Assembly (NCBI GenBank): GCA_965218555.1
Contig: OZ244625.1
Coordinates: 4,526,001 to 4,590,000 of the forward strand
Direction of reading: 5' to 3'
DNA length: 64,000 bases
Source of the DNA: JAPPLB01 sp965218555
GTDB lineage: Bacteria > Acidobacteriota > Terriglobia > Bryobacterales > UBA6623
Below are positions 26,813-35,560 of the stretch, piece after piece (the stretch's first letter is position 1; each line of letters opens with the position of its first letter). A program made the position numbers and the translations under genes. The notes beneath the pieces are model-generated. The model saw only the letters and a program-made list of their open reading frames with translations, had not been told where the DNA came from and searched no databases.

Positions 26813-28621
26813 ATGATTGGGAAATCAATGGTAATGCTTGTGCCGCTTCTGCTACTGGCCGGGAGCCGCTCTCTATTCGGCGAAACGGGAGATTGGAGGG
26901 ACATGCTGTCGAAGGAGGAGCATGAAGTCGCGACCTTGATCGATCAAAAGGTACCGATGCGTGATGGAGTAAGACTGTCGGCGGATGTGTACCTTCCTAA
27001 GCAAGAGGGCAGGTGGCCCGTCATCCTCGAACGAATCCCTTACGACAACAGTGGCGAGTGGTACGTCAACCGCGCTCTCTACTTTGCCAGGCGTGGATAT
27101 GCCTACGTACTGCAGGATTGTCGCGGCCGCTATGACTCCGAGGGCAAATGGTATCCCTGGTTCAACGAAATCGACGACGGGCGCGATAGCCTCGATTGGT
27201 GTGGAACTCAGCCGTGGTCCAGCGGCAACGTAGGCATGAACGGTATGTCGTACATGGGGCTAGTGCAGTGGCTGGCGGCTCCCACCGGATCGCCTTACTT
27301 GAAAGCCATAATTCCGCAGATGGCGTCCGCGGACTTCTACATCTACGGCATGAACTATTTCGGTGGTGTCTTCACGCATTTCATCAACCTGCCGTGGTCC
27401 ATCCGTACTAGCAGCCGGTCGATGCAAACCTATCTCCCTTACGACCCGGATGCGCTGTTCAAGCATCTGCCGATTATCGAGGCGGATAAAGCCGCCACCG
27501 GCCGTGAGATCGACTTCTATCGTGATTGGGTTCGCCATTCTTCCTACGACGAATACTGGAAGAAGATCAGCAACTACGGGAAGTTTCAAAAGATGGATTT
27601 GCCGATTTTACAGATCTGTGGCTGGCTCGACTGGCATGCACGCTCCCTGTTCGCCAACTACGAAGGAATCGAAAAAGACGGAACCGAACACGCCCGCAGG
27701 TTTCAGAAAGTGGTAGTCGGTCCCTGGGTCCACACCGATAAGCCGCAACAAAAATACGGGGTGCTCGATTTTGGTGAACAGTCGGTAATGGATCTCTATG
27801 AATTGTGGCTCCGTTGGATGGATCGCTGGCTGAAAGGAATCAAAAACAGCGCTGAGGACATGCCGCCATTGAAGCTATTTGTGATGGGCAAGAACCAGTG
27901 GCGGGAAGCCGACAAATGGCCGCTGCCGGATACGCGGTGGACCCCCTATTACTTACATAGCGGGGGTCGGGCCAACTCGTTGTTCGGCGATGGGGAACTG
28001 AAAAAGGGAAAGCCTCCGCCGGATCAGCCTCCTGATTCCTATACGTACGATCCGTCCGACCCGGTACCTTCGCTGGGACTGGAGCCCAACGGGCAGATCT
28101 ATCCACTGGACCACCGGCCGATCGAGCGCAGAGATGATGTGCTGGTCTACACGACAGAGCCACTGGAGGACGCTCTCGAAATCACCGGACCCGTCCAGGC
28201 CATCCTCCACGCGAGCAGTTCGGCGGTGGACACCGATTGGACGGTGAAGCTGTTGGATGCCTATCCGGATGGCAGAGCCATCAACCTGTGCGACGGCATA
28301 CTGCGCGCCCGCTTTCGGGAACCCCGGGCGATTCGAACGGCTCTGCCCTCACCCGGACAATACGAGAACCCGGTCCTGATGAACCCGGGAGAGGTCTATG
28401 AGTTTTTTGTCGAAATCGGGGTGATCAGCCATATGTTCTTGCAGGGGCACCGCATTCGCATCGAAGTGTCCAGTAGTAACTTCCCCAAGTCGAACAGGAA
28501 CCTCAACAACGGCGGCAAGTTGGGAATCGATCCTGAGATTGTTGTTGCCAAACAAACGATCTATCACGACGTCGAGCGTGCCTCACACATCCTGCTACCC
28601 GTGATCCCGGCCAGCCCTTGA
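26813..28621 (+). CDS. CocE/NonD-family serine hydrolase, exported
   Basis: A 602-residue hydrolase. ATG 26813 is chosen because GAGG lies 6 bases ahead and it gives an N-terminal signal peptide (MIGKSMVMLVPLLLLAGSRS). Triad residues are Ser146 (NGMSYMG), Asp273 (CGWLDWH) and His307 (GPWVHT). The C-terminal jelly-roll (ITGPVQAILHASSSAVDTDW, GHRIRIEVSSSNFPKSNRN) is closely similar to that of the paralogue at 8528-10405. Both belong to the esterase/amidase family that cleaves acyl or peptide-like bonds. It is divergently arranged with an FG-GAP/ASPIC gene and precedes threonine aldolase by 107 bases on the same strand. Confidence 0.88.
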   Translation: MIGKSMVMLVPLLLLAGSRSLFGETGDWRDMLSKEEHEVATLIDQKVPMRDGVRLSADVYLPKQEGRWPVILERIPYDNSGEWYVNRALYFARRGYAYVLQDCRGRYDSEGKWYPWFNEIDDGRDSLDWCGTQPWSSGNVGMNGMSYMGLVQWLAAPTGSPYLKAIIPQMASADFYIYGMNYFGGVFTHFINLPWSIRTSSRSMQTYLPYDPDALFKHLPIIEADKAATGREIDFYRDWVRHSSYDEYWKKISNYGKFQKMDLPILQICGWLDWHARSLFANYEGIEKDGTEHARRFQKVVVGPWVHTDKPQQKYGVLDFGEQSVMDLYELWLRWMDRWLKGIKNSAEDMPPLKLFVMGKNQWREADKWPLPDTRWTPYYLHSGGRANSLFGDGELKKGKPPPDQPPDSYTYDPSDPVPSLGLEPNGQIYPLDHRPIERRDDVLVYTTEPLEDALEITGPVQAILHASSSAVDTDWTVKLLDAYPDGRAINLCDGILRARFREPRAIRTALPSPGQYENPVLMNPGEVYEFFVEIGVISHMFLQGHRIRIEVSSSNFPKSNRNLNNGGKLGIDPEIVVAKQTIYHDVERASHILLPVIPASP

Positions 28622-28728
28622 GATCCGACTGCGTTCCCGCACTGAGCTGCGAGTGTGACCAAGCGGGCAATCGACGGCGTAAGCTTTGCGCCTCCACGAG
28701 ACGGCTCTCACAATGAGAACAAAACGAT

Positions 28729-29814
28729 ATGAAAGACGATCCGCGTAAGAACAGGCCGATTGACCTGCGCAGCGATACGGCAACAGACCCTTCGCCCGCC
28801 ATGCGTCAAGCAATGGCTGACGCAGATGTCGGCGAAGACGGGCTGCACGAAGACCCGACCGTCAATCTGCTGGAGGAACGGACTGCGGAGTTGCTGGGCA
28901 AAGAGGCCGCGCTGTTTGTTCCGACGGGAACGATGGGCAACCTTGTCGCGTTGAAGGTTCATACTCAGCCGGGTGAGGAGATGATCCTTGAAGAGCACAG
29001 CCACCTTTACAACGCCGAGATGGCCGGGTTGTCGGCCGTCTGCGGGTTGTTGGCTCGGCCGATATCCGGGGATCAGGACGGCATGCTGTGCTGGGGCGAC
29101 ATCCGAGAGAGAATCCGGCCGCGGGTTTACAGCCGTTCACAGACAAGCCTGATTTGCCTGGAAAACACGCACAACCTCCGCGGAGGCACGGTCCTCGACA
29201 ACAAGCGCGTGGACGATCTTTGCGCCCTTGCCCATGAACTCGGATTGAAGACTCACTTGGACGGTGCTCGGCTGGCGAACGCGGCGGTGGCCGGCGGGCT
29301 TTCCTTGGCTGCGCTGTCCGTCGGGTTCGACTCGGTGATGATCGACTTCGCGAAGGGATTGGGCGCCCCGGCGGGCGCTGTCGTTGCCGGACCGGCAGCG
29401 TGGATCGAGCGTGCCCGAAGCGTGCGAAAGCTGCTTGGGGGGGCGATCCATCAACCAGGCATTCTGGCCGCCGCCTGCCTCCACGGGCTGGAAGACTTTC
29501 CGAAGCGTTTGAGGGACGATCACCGGAAAGCGAGGAGGCTGGCCGAGGCTCTTTCGGAGATCTCCGGTGTCATGGTGGACCCGCGGCGCGTCGTGACTAA
29601 TATCGTCATTGCCAAGTTGGCGGACGGCTTGAACGGGGCCGCCGCATGTGAGCGTCTGCAGGAAAGGGGAATCCTGGTTCATCTTCTCGAAGACGGACGA
29701 TTACGATTTGTCATGCATGGCAGTGTCAGTGATGAGGAGCTCGATTTTGCGATCGATTGCCTGCGGGAGGAGATTCCACGGCTCTTCAGGGACAGCAAAC
29801 CAACCAGGTTCTGA
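28729..29814 (+). CDS. ltaE: low-specificity L-threonine aldolase
   Basis: A 361-residue fold-type I PLP enzyme that cleaves L-threonine/allo-threonine to glycine and acetaldehyde. N-terminal IDLRSDTATDPSPAMRQAM, GEDGLHEDPTVNLLEE and the LENTHNLRGGTV stretch are classic threonine-aldolase blocks; the PLP lysine is Lys209 in DFAKGLGAPAGAVVAG, with Asp178 in HLDGARLANAAV. Length is usual for the family (330-370). It stands upstream of the aminotransferase gene ilvE that is broken by IS21, and together with the FAD amine oxidase it could link glycine-forming steps. Confidence 0.92.
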   Translation: MKDDPRKNRPIDLRSDTATDPSPAMRQAMADADVGEDGLHEDPTVNLLEERTAELLGKEAALFVPTGTMGNLVALKVHTQPGEEMILEEHSHLYNAEMAGLSAVCGLLARPISGDQDGMLCWGDIRERIRPRVYSRSQTSLICLENTHNLRGGTVLDNKRVDDLCALAHELGLKTHLDGARLANAAVAGGLSLAALSVGFDSVMIDFAKGLGAPAGAVVAGPAAWIERARSVRKLLGGAIHQPGILAAACLHGLEDFPKRLRDDHRKARRLAEALSEISGVMVDPRRVVTNIVIAKLADGLNGAAACERLQERGILVHLLEDGRLRFVMHGSVSDEELDFAIDCLREEIPRLFRDSKPTRF

Positions 29815-29817
29815 CGG

Positions 29818-29919
29818 ATGGCTGACAGGACACCGCCGGTGAGACGATCTGATATCATGCTCGTCCTCGTTGCACTCACGCTTGTTTCACCACCGGCGGT
29901 CGGGCAGACACGGATCTGA
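29818..29919 (+). CDS. tiny signal-peptide-like ORF (doubtful)
   Basis: A 33-codon frame beginning three bases after the threonine aldolase stop. It encodes a basic stretch followed by LVLVALTLVSPPAVGQTRI, which looks like a signal peptide with cleavage after VGQ or thereabouts, and then stops. It could be the stub of a lost secreted gene, a leader peptide, or chance. No good ribosome site. Mentioned only because nothing else fills this gap. Confidence 0.2.
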   Translation: MADRTPPVRRSDIMLVLVALTLVSPPAVGQTRI

Positions 29920-29938
29920 GCCGTCGGCAAGGCCCTCC

Positions 29939-30556
29939 ATGAAGGCCCTTCACAATGATCGCCTGATTCCTAAAGATCAGACGAACGTGCAGCTCGACAC
30001 CGTTGCCTTCAAGTACGCGGCGATGGTCTTCGAGGGTATTCGAGCTTACTGGAACAAGAAAGAGGAACGGCTATTCGTGTTCAGACTCGGAGACCATGCA
30101 CGACGTCTGGAGAACTCCGTCAGAATCATGCGAATGGATACCCGACTGACGGCCAAAGACTACAGCAGTGCGGTACTGCGGGTCCTCGAGGCGAACGCGA
30201 TTCGCCAGGATGCACACATCCGCCAGATGGTGTATGTCGATGGTCCGGGGGAGATGTTTGGAACCGGGCCCGTCAGTCACTCGGTGGTTGCCGTTCCCAA
30301 AGGACGGTGGTTTTCTGAAGACGAGGTCGGTATTCAGGTTTGTGTCAGCTCCTGGCAGCGTATCAGCGACAGTTCGCTGCCACCGAGGGTCAAATGCGCC
30401 GCCAATTACCAAAACGGCCGATTGGCCCTTCTTCAGGCTCGCGAGGATGGCTATGACGGAGCCATCGTGCTGAACAGCTTAGGGAAAGTCTCCGAGGAGC
30501 CCCGGGGATGCGTTTTCATGGTCAAGGGTGGCCGAGTCTCTACACCCAAGGTCACC
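29939..30556 (+). pseudogene. ilvE: branched-chain aminotransferase, 5' part, interrupted by IS21
   Basis: The first 206 codons of a fold-type IV branched-chain aminotransferase. YAAMVFEGIRAYW and FRLGDHARRLENS are the usual N-terminal blocks and Lys152 in RVKCAANYQNGRLA is the PLP lysine. The reading frame runs into the IS21 left end and stops there at TAA (30560-30562), so the product would lack the last third, including part of the active-site floor. Rejoining at the TCACC duplication with 33132-33416 gives PKVTNDILESITRD, a continuous 300-residue protein of normal family length. The enzyme transfers amino groups to branched-chain keto acids. ATG 29939 fits the family start; an upstream in-frame start (29870) exists. 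Confidence 0.88.
30552..30556 (+). repeat. IS21 target-site duplication, left copy (TCACC)
   Basis: TCACC directly precedes the element and recurs directly after it (33127-33131). Collapsing the two copies restores the ilvE reading frame, which confirms the boundary. IS21-family elements normally make 4-8 bp duplications. Confidence 0.85.
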
Positions 30557-30557
30557 G

Positions 30558-30629
30558 TGTAAGCGCCGGAGCGAAAATAGACCACAGGGCGGCCGTTTGA
30601 GGCCGCTGGTGGCGGAGCAAAACTAGACC
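30558..30629 (+). repeat. IS21 left terminal repeats
   Basis: Contains two copies of the terminal motif, GCGCCGGAGCGAAAATAGACC-like at 30563-30583 and GGCGGAGCAAAACTAGACC at 30611-30629, both in the same orientation. These are the presumed IstA binding sites at the left end. Confidence 0.8.
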
Positions 30630-30683
30630 GCCCGCCAGCATTTCATAAAACATTTTTGGGGTGTTTTGTGTGATGCAGGAGGG

Positions 30684-32183
30684 ATGTACTCTGTGGAGCT
30701 GTACGCACGCGTTCGCCGAGCGGTCTTTGTCGAAGGGGTCAGCGAGAGAGAAGCGGCGCAGCGCTTCGGGCTGGCGCGCGAGACCGTGCGCAAGATGCTG
30801 CGCTACGCCGCGCCGCCGGGCTATCGGCGGCAGAAGCCGATTCGACGCCCGAAGCTCGACGCCTACACGCCGATCATCGACCAGATCCTGGAGACGGACC
30901 TAGCGCTGCCGAAGAAGCAACGGCACACGGCGAAACGTATCTTCGAACGACTCCGAGACGAGCACGACTTCGCGGGCGGCTACACCATCATCAAAGACTA
31001 CGTGCGGCTGAAGCGGACCTCGCAGCGCGAGATGTTCGTGCCGCTGACGCATCCGCCGGGGCACGCCCAGGCGGACTTCGGCGAGGCGCAAGTGGAGATC
31101 GGCGGGGTGCTGGCGAAGGCGCACTACTTCGTCATCGATCTACCCCACAGCGACGAGAGTTACGTGCGGGCATTTCCGGCCGAGACGACGGAAGCTTTCT
31201 TGGAGGGGCACGTCGAGGCGTTTCGCTACTGGGGTGGCGTGCCGCGACGGATTCTCTACGACAACACAACGCTGGCGGTGGCGCGGATCCTAGGCGACGG
31301 GACGCGGCAGAAGACGCAGGCGTTCTCGGAGCTGCAGTCGCACTACTTGTTCGCAGAGCGTTTTGGGAGGCCGGGCAAGGGAAACGACAAGGGGAAGGTT
31401 GAGAACCTTGTGAAGGTCGCCCGACGGAGCTTCTTCGTACCGCGGCCCCGGTTCCCCAGTTGGGCAGCGTTGAACGTATGGCTGGAAGAGCAGTGCCGCA
31501 AGAGGCGAGAGCGCCGGCAACGCGGGCATCGAGAGAAGATCGGAGAGCGCTTCGAGCGTGATCGACAAGCGCTGTTAGCGCTGCCGGCAGCGGCGTATGA
31601 GGCCTGCGAGACACGTCCTGGGAGAGTGACGTCGTTGTCGCTGGTGCGCTACCACACCAACGACTACTCGGTGCCGACCAAGTACGGACACCGCCAAGTG
31701 CTCATCAAGGGCTATGTGGACAAAGTCGTCATCTGCGCCGGCAGCGAGGAGATCGCACGGCATCGGCGCAGCTATGGGCGTGAGGGGCTGATCTTTCACC
31801 CGCTGCACTATCTGGCCCTACTGGAGCGCAAGACCGGAGCACTCGAGCAAGCAGCGCCGCTGGAAGGCTGGCAGTTGCCCGAGGAGTTTGCTGGACTGCG
31901 CCGGCTGCTCGAAGCGCGGCTCGGCAAGGCTGGAGCTCGAGAGTATGTCCAGGTATTGCGTCTGCTCGAGGACGTTCCGCTCGAAGAAGTCCGTGCTGCC
32001 GTAGGGGACGCCTTACGGCTCGGCGCGATCTCTTTCGATGCCGTCAAGCATCTCGTGCTGTGTCGCATCGAACAGCGCCCACCCCGGCTGGAACTTGAGA
32101 ATTATCCCCATCTGCCCACGGCGCGGGTGGCGACGACCGCAGCGGCGGACTATCTGGCGCTGGTGGACGCGGGAGCCGAGTGA
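30684..32183 (+). CDS. istA: IS21-family transposase IstA
   Basis: A 499-residue IstA with an N-terminal helix-turn-helix (GVSEREAAQRFGLARETVRK), an rve-type integrase core and a long C-terminal region. Core acidic residues are visible in AQADFGEA, LYDNTTLAV and GKGKVENL-type GNDKGKVENLV. ATG 30684 matches the family start (MYSVELYARVRRAV); it sits right behind AGGAGGG, an unusually short spacing, and an in-frame TTG at 30666 is the alternative. The TGA overlaps the istB start (GTGA), the standard translational coupling of IS21. Cuts and joins DNA in cooperation with IstB. Confidence 0.92.
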   Translation: MYSVELYARVRRAVFVEGVSEREAAQRFGLARETVRKMLRYAAPPGYRRQKPIRRPKLDAYTPIIDQILETDLALPKKQRHTAKRIFERLRDEHDFAGGYTIIKDYVRLKRTSQREMFVPLTHPPGHAQADFGEAQVEIGGVLAKAHYFVIDLPHSDESYVRAFPAETTEAFLEGHVEAFRYWGGVPRRILYDNTTLAVARILGDGTRQKTQAFSELQSHYLFAERFGRPGKGNDKGKVENLVKVARRSFFVPRPRFPSWAALNVWLEEQCRKRRERRQRGHREKIGERFERDRQALLALPAAAYEACETRPGRVTSLSLVRYHTNDYSVPTKYGHRQVLIKGYVDKVVICAGSEEIARHRRSYGREGLIFHPLHYLALLERKTGALEQAAPLEGWQLPEEFAGLRRLLEARLGKAGAREYVQVLRLLEDVPLEEVRAAVGDALRLGAISFDAVKHLVLCRIEQRPPRLELENYPHLPTARVATTAAADYLALVDAGAE

Positions 32184-32947
32184 CGGCCAAGCCGAAAGTG
32201 CTGCTGGAAGCGCAGCTGAAGGCGCTGCGGCTGCCGACCTTCCTGCGCGAGTACGACAAAGTGGCGCGGCAATGCGCGGCCGAAGGTCTGGACTGTCCGC
32301 GCTATCTGCTGCGACTCAGTGAGCTGGAGCTGCTCGATCGCGAACAGCGCGCCACCGAGCGCCGCATCAAGACCGCCAAGTTCCCGGTGCTCAAGAGCCT
32401 GGAGACCTTCGAGTTCCGCTCGATTCCGTCGCTGAACAAGAGCTTGGTCCTGGAGCTGGCGCGCTCGGAGTATCTGGATCGCAGAGAGAACGTGCTGGCG
32501 CTGGGCAACTCCGGTACGGGCAAGACGCACCTTGCCCTGGCGTTGGGGCTGGCCGCTTGTCAGAAAGGCTATCGGGTCCGCTTTGCCACCGCCGCGGCGC
32601 TGGTCCACGAGTTGCTCGAGGCGCGTGACGACAAACGTCTCCTGCGCTTGCAAAAACAGCTGGCCAAGCAAGACCTGCTGATCGTCGACGAGCTGGGCTA
32701 CGTCCCCTTGTCGAAGACGGGCTCGGAGTTACTGTTCGAGATCTTCAGCCAGCGCTACGAGCGGGCCTCGACGCTGGTCACCTCGAACCTACCCTTCAAC
32801 GAGTGGACGGAGATCTTCGGCTCCGAGCGGCTGACCGGCGCTTTGCTGGATCGTCTCACCCACCACGTCCATATCTTGGAGATGAACGCCGAGAGCTACC
32901 GTCTCCAGCAGAGTAAGCGTTCCCGGAAGCGTTCTTCCTCCCCCTGA
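32180..32947 (+). CDS. istB: IS21-family helper ATPase IstB
   Basis: A 255-residue DnaA/DnaC-like AAA+ ATPase. Walker A is GNSGTGKT (residues 109-116) and Walker B is LLIVDELGY. It begins with GTG overlapping the istA stop. IstB selects target DNA and stimulates IstA. Length and motifs are those of a functional protein. Confidence 0.93.
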   Translation: MTAKPKVLLEAQLKALRLPTFLREYDKVARQCAAEGLDCPRYLLRLSELELLDREQRATERRIKTAKFPVLKSLETFEFRSIPSLNKSLVLELARSEYLDRRENVLALGNSGTGKTHLALALGLAACQKGYRVRFATAAALVHELLEARDDKRLLRLQKQLAKQDLLIVDELGYVPLSKTGSELLFEIFSQRYERASTLVTSNLPFNEWTEIFGSERLTGALLDRLTHHVHILEMNAESYRLQQSKRSRKRSSSP

Positions 32948-33076
32948 TCCCCCCGCCCAGCCGCCGGCTGTTTCGAGGGGCTTCCACTACGTCCGGGGCC
33001 GCCTTAACAGGCGTCCCCCGACTTCGCTCCAGCCCCCAAAACAGCCGCTTTCAGAAACGAGTCCTATCCCCGAGAT

Positions 33077-33126
33077 GGTCTACTTTTACTCCGCCCCAGT
33101 GGCCTAATTTTGCTCCGCCCTTGACA
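33077..33126 (-). repeat. IS21 right terminal repeats
   Basis: Two inverted copies of the terminal motif, read on the minus strand as GGCGGAGTAAAAGTAGACC (33077-33095) and GGCGGAGCAAAATTAGGCC (33101-33119), close to the right end TTGACA. The 130 bases between istB and these repeats hold no gene. Confidence 0.8.
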
Positions 33127-33131
33127 TCACC
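33127..33131 (+). repeat. IS21 target-site duplication, right copy (TCACC)
   Basis: Second copy of the duplication; after it the ilvE frame resumes with AATGACATC. Confidence 0.85.
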
Positions 33132-33416
33132 AATGACATCCTCGAAAGTATCACCCGTGACACCCTGATGGTGCTGTTTCGGAACGAGCAAGGCGTCGAC
33201 GTTGTAGAGCGGGACATTGATCGGACAGAGCTGTATCTCGCCGACGAGCTGTTCATTTGCGGCAGCGGCCTGGAGGTCACTCCCGTTCTCTCCATCGACA
33301 GGCATCAGATCAGCAGCGGAAAACCCGGGGAAATGACCAGCGCCATTCGCGAATCCTATCTCAAGGTGGTGCACGGGGAACTGCCACAGTACCGCCACTG
33401 GCTGAGCAAGTATTAG
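33132..33416 (+). pseudogene. ilvE: branched-chain aminotransferase, 3' part, cut off by IS21
   Basis: The last 94 codons of the aminotransferase gene: NDILESITRD, VVERDIDRTELYLADELFIC and a C-terminal SAIRESYLKVVHGELPQYRHW are typical of the family's C-terminal half (the ADELFICGSGLEV block includes substrate and PLP-phosphate contacts). There is no start codon of its own in a sensible place, so it is not expected to be expressed. See the entry for the 5' part. Confidence 0.88.
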
Positions 33417-33460
33417 CTGCCTTTGTCGCCTGTGGCGAAGCGGAGTGAATGCGGCGGCCG

Positions 33461-35560
33461 TCAGACCGCCGCTGTTACCAGCAGATTGCCGTAGCGGTCG
33501 ACCTGGGTCCGAAAGCCGGGATGGATCAATGAGGTGGAATCGATCTCCTCGACAATCGCCGGGCCTGGGAAGGTGTGGCCGGGGCACAACCGATAGCGGT
33601 CAAAGACTGCTGTTTGTTGCATGTCCTGGGTTTCGGCGAAGAAAACCGGCCGTACCTCACGCCGGGCATCTTTCAGGTCGATGGAGCGGCTCGGGAGTTC
33701 ACGGAGTTTCGGACGAGTGAGCCGCCCGGTCGCGGTCACCCTAAAGTTGACAAACTCGACGCTCTCTGCGGGATAGCCATGCCCATAAGCACGTTCATGT
33801 TCCTGGTGGAAGCTTGCGATGACGGCGTCAACCGTGCTCCGGCTCAACGTTCCGTCCGGCCAGGGAATCGGGATCTCATGAGACTGACCTACATATCGCG
33901 CTTCGACCTCTCGCTGGAAGTGCATCTTCTCGGGGGGGATGCCTTCTCGGGCTAAGGTGCACTTCCCTGCGTCCTCCAGCGCCGTAAAAGCACGGGTGAT
34001 TTCTTCCAGATTGAGGTTGTCGGGCGTGATGAGCGAGGTGTGTGAGTAGACATGCTTGAGATCGCTGACCAGCAGGCCCAGCGCCGAGGTTGTGCCCGGA
34101 CTGGGGGGTATCACCAACAGTGGGATTTTCATCTCCGCCAGCAGGCGATTGGCATGCAGCGGCGCGGCGCCGCCGAACGCCACCATCGCAAGCTCACGCG
34201 GGTCGTAACCGCGGCGCACGGAAACCAGCCGCAGCGCATTGATCATGGCGGCGTTCGCGATTTCCACGACGCCATTGGCCGTCGCCATCGCGTCCAGGCC
34301 CAAGGGCTTGCCACAACTCTCCAGCGCCGTCTGGGCTGCGGCCGCGTCCAGTTCCATCTCGCCGCCGAGGAAGTAACGAGGGTTGATGCGCCCCAGAACC
34401 AAGTTGGCGTCGGTGATGGTGGGTTGCTTTCCGCCCTGACCGTAGCAGATCGGGCCCGGGTCAGCACCGGCGCTGCGCGGTCCGACCCGCAGAATGCCAC
34501 CCGAGTCGACCCAGGCGATGCTGCCGCCTCCGGCGCCGATCTCGACCAGATCAATAACCGGGATGCGAATCGGGTAACCGCTTCCCCGCGACTGCCCAAC
34601 TCCGGGGAGTGCCTCGCTGCCTACTTCATACTCCTTGGTGACTTTCGGTTGCCCATCGAGAATGAGTCCCGTCTTGGTGGTGGTTCCGCCCATGTCGAGT
34701 GAGATCAAGTCCTGTCGTCCCAGGGCATGGGCGACAAAGTTCGCCGCGATGACTCCCGCCGCAGGCCCGGATTCAACCATGTAGACTGGTTTCTCAGCGG
34801 CCGTATCGAAGCTCAGCACACCGCCGTTGGATTGCATCACCAAGAGTTCCGCCTGCATCCGACGGCCCGTCAGTTCGCTTGCGATACCTTTGAGATAGGA
34901 GGCGACGACCGGGCGCAAGCAAGCGTTCACGACGGTTGTGCTGGCCCGAAAATACTCGCGGAACTCGGGCAGAACGTCTGACGAGAGCGAGACGACAAGC
35001 CCGGGGGTGTGCATCTGCAAAATATCCCGGACGCGTCGTTCATGAGTGGGATTGAGATAGGAGTGGAGTAAGCAGACGGCAACCGACCTGACATCTTCTT
35101 TTTCGAGTTGCTTGGCGATCTCGACCACCGAGGCGTCATCGAGCGGGAGCAGCACATGACCGTCGGCATCAAGTCTTTCCCGCACTTCATAGGCCAGGTT
35201 GCGGGGCACTAGAGGCCGCGGCTTCATGAAGTGCACGTCGTAGAGCGAGGGTCTGACCTGGCGAGCGATTTCGAGCATGTCACCGAAGCCGGCGGTGGTG
35301 ACAAAAGCGGTCTTGGGCGTTTTGGCTTCGATGAGCGCGTTGGTGGCCACGGTAGTGCCGTGCACTAGGTAGGCAATGCTTTTCGGATCGATGTTGGTTT
35401 TTTCCACAACGCGAGCGAGGGCTCTGATAAAGCCGACGGAGGGGTCTTCGGGAGTCGAGGGCACCTTGGCAATGTGCAGTTCGCCGGTCTGTTCAGAAAG
35501 CAAGACGGCGTCGGTGAAGGTTCCGCCGACATCGATGCCCAAGCGATAGGAGTCAGGCAT
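33461..35560 (-). CDS. hyuA: hydantoinase/oxoprolinase subunit A (HyuA), second copy
   Basis: A 699-residue HyuA-family protein. The ATG at 35560 places LGIDVGGTFTDAVLL near the N-terminus; upstream in-frame starts lie inside the neighbouring ORF. LVHGTTVATNALIEA, SLDMGGTTTKTGLIL and EIGAGGGSIAWVDSGG are intact, and the C-terminus GPAIVEEIDSTSLIHP is as in the first copy, so the subunit itself looks functional. The two HyuA proteins are clearly paralogous. It has lost its HyuB partner locally: only the last part of hyuB survives in the fused ORF overlapping its start. It may now work with the HyuB at 3816-5576 or be non-functional. Confidence 0.88.
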   Translation of the reverse strand: MPDSYRLGIDVGGTFTDAVLLSEQTGELHIAKVPSTPEDPSVGFIRALARVVEKTNIDPKSIAYLVHGTTVATNALIEAKTPKTAFVTTAGFGDMLEIARQVRPSLYDVHFMKPRPLVPRNLAYEVRERLDADGHVLLPLDDASVVEIAKQLEKEDVRSVAVCLLHSYLNPTHERRVRDILQMHTPGLVVSLSSDVLPEFREYFRASTTVVNACLRPVVASYLKGIASELTGRRMQAELLVMQSNGGVLSFDTAAEKPVYMVESGPAAGVIAANFVAHALGRQDLISLDMGGTTTKTGLILDGQPKVTKEYEVGSEALPGVGQSRGSGYPIRIPVIDLVEIGAGGGSIAWVDSGGILRVGPRSAGADPGPICYGQGGKQPTITDANLVLGRINPRYFLGGEMELDAAAAQTALESCGKPLGLDAMATANGVVEIANAAMINALRLVSVRRGYDPRELAMVAFGGAAPLHANRLLAEMKIPLLVIPPSPGTTSALGLLVSDLKHVYSHTSLITPDNLNLEEITRAFTALEDAGKCTLAREGIPPEKMHFQREVEARYVGQSHEIPIPWPDGTLSRSTVDAVIASFHQEHERAYGHGYPAESVEFVNFRVTATGRLTRPKLRELPSRSIDLKDARREVRPVFFAETQDMQQTAVFDRYRLCPGHTFPGPAIVEEIDSTSLIHPGFRTQVDRYGNLLVTAAV

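Larger units (their letters stand above)
30557..33126 (+). mobile_element. complete IS21-family insertion sequence in ilvE
   Basis: A 2570-bp element with istA and istB genes. Its ends are related inverted repeats beginning TGTAAGCGCCGGAGCGAAAA on the left and, read inward from the right, TGTCAAGGGCGGAGCAAAAT. A GGCGGAGCAAAAnTAGACC-like motif occurs twice near each end (30563-30583, 30611-30629; minus strand 33077-33095 and 33101-33119), as expected for the multiple terminal transposase sites of IS21. It is flanked by TCACC. Both genes are intact, and the interrupted gene is still otherwise open, so the insertion appears recent. The extra G at 30557 makes the left end one base longer than the TGT-type right end. 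Confidence 0.93.

Noticed and set aside
29870..29938. Upstream start for ilvE adding 23 residues
   Set aside because: The added residues are His/Arg/Ser-rich and unlike the family; homology begins just after the ATG at 29939.
30666..30684. TTG start for istA six codons upstream
   Set aside because: The ATG at 30684 matches the usual family N-terminus, although its ribosome site is very close; the TTG remains a minor alternative.
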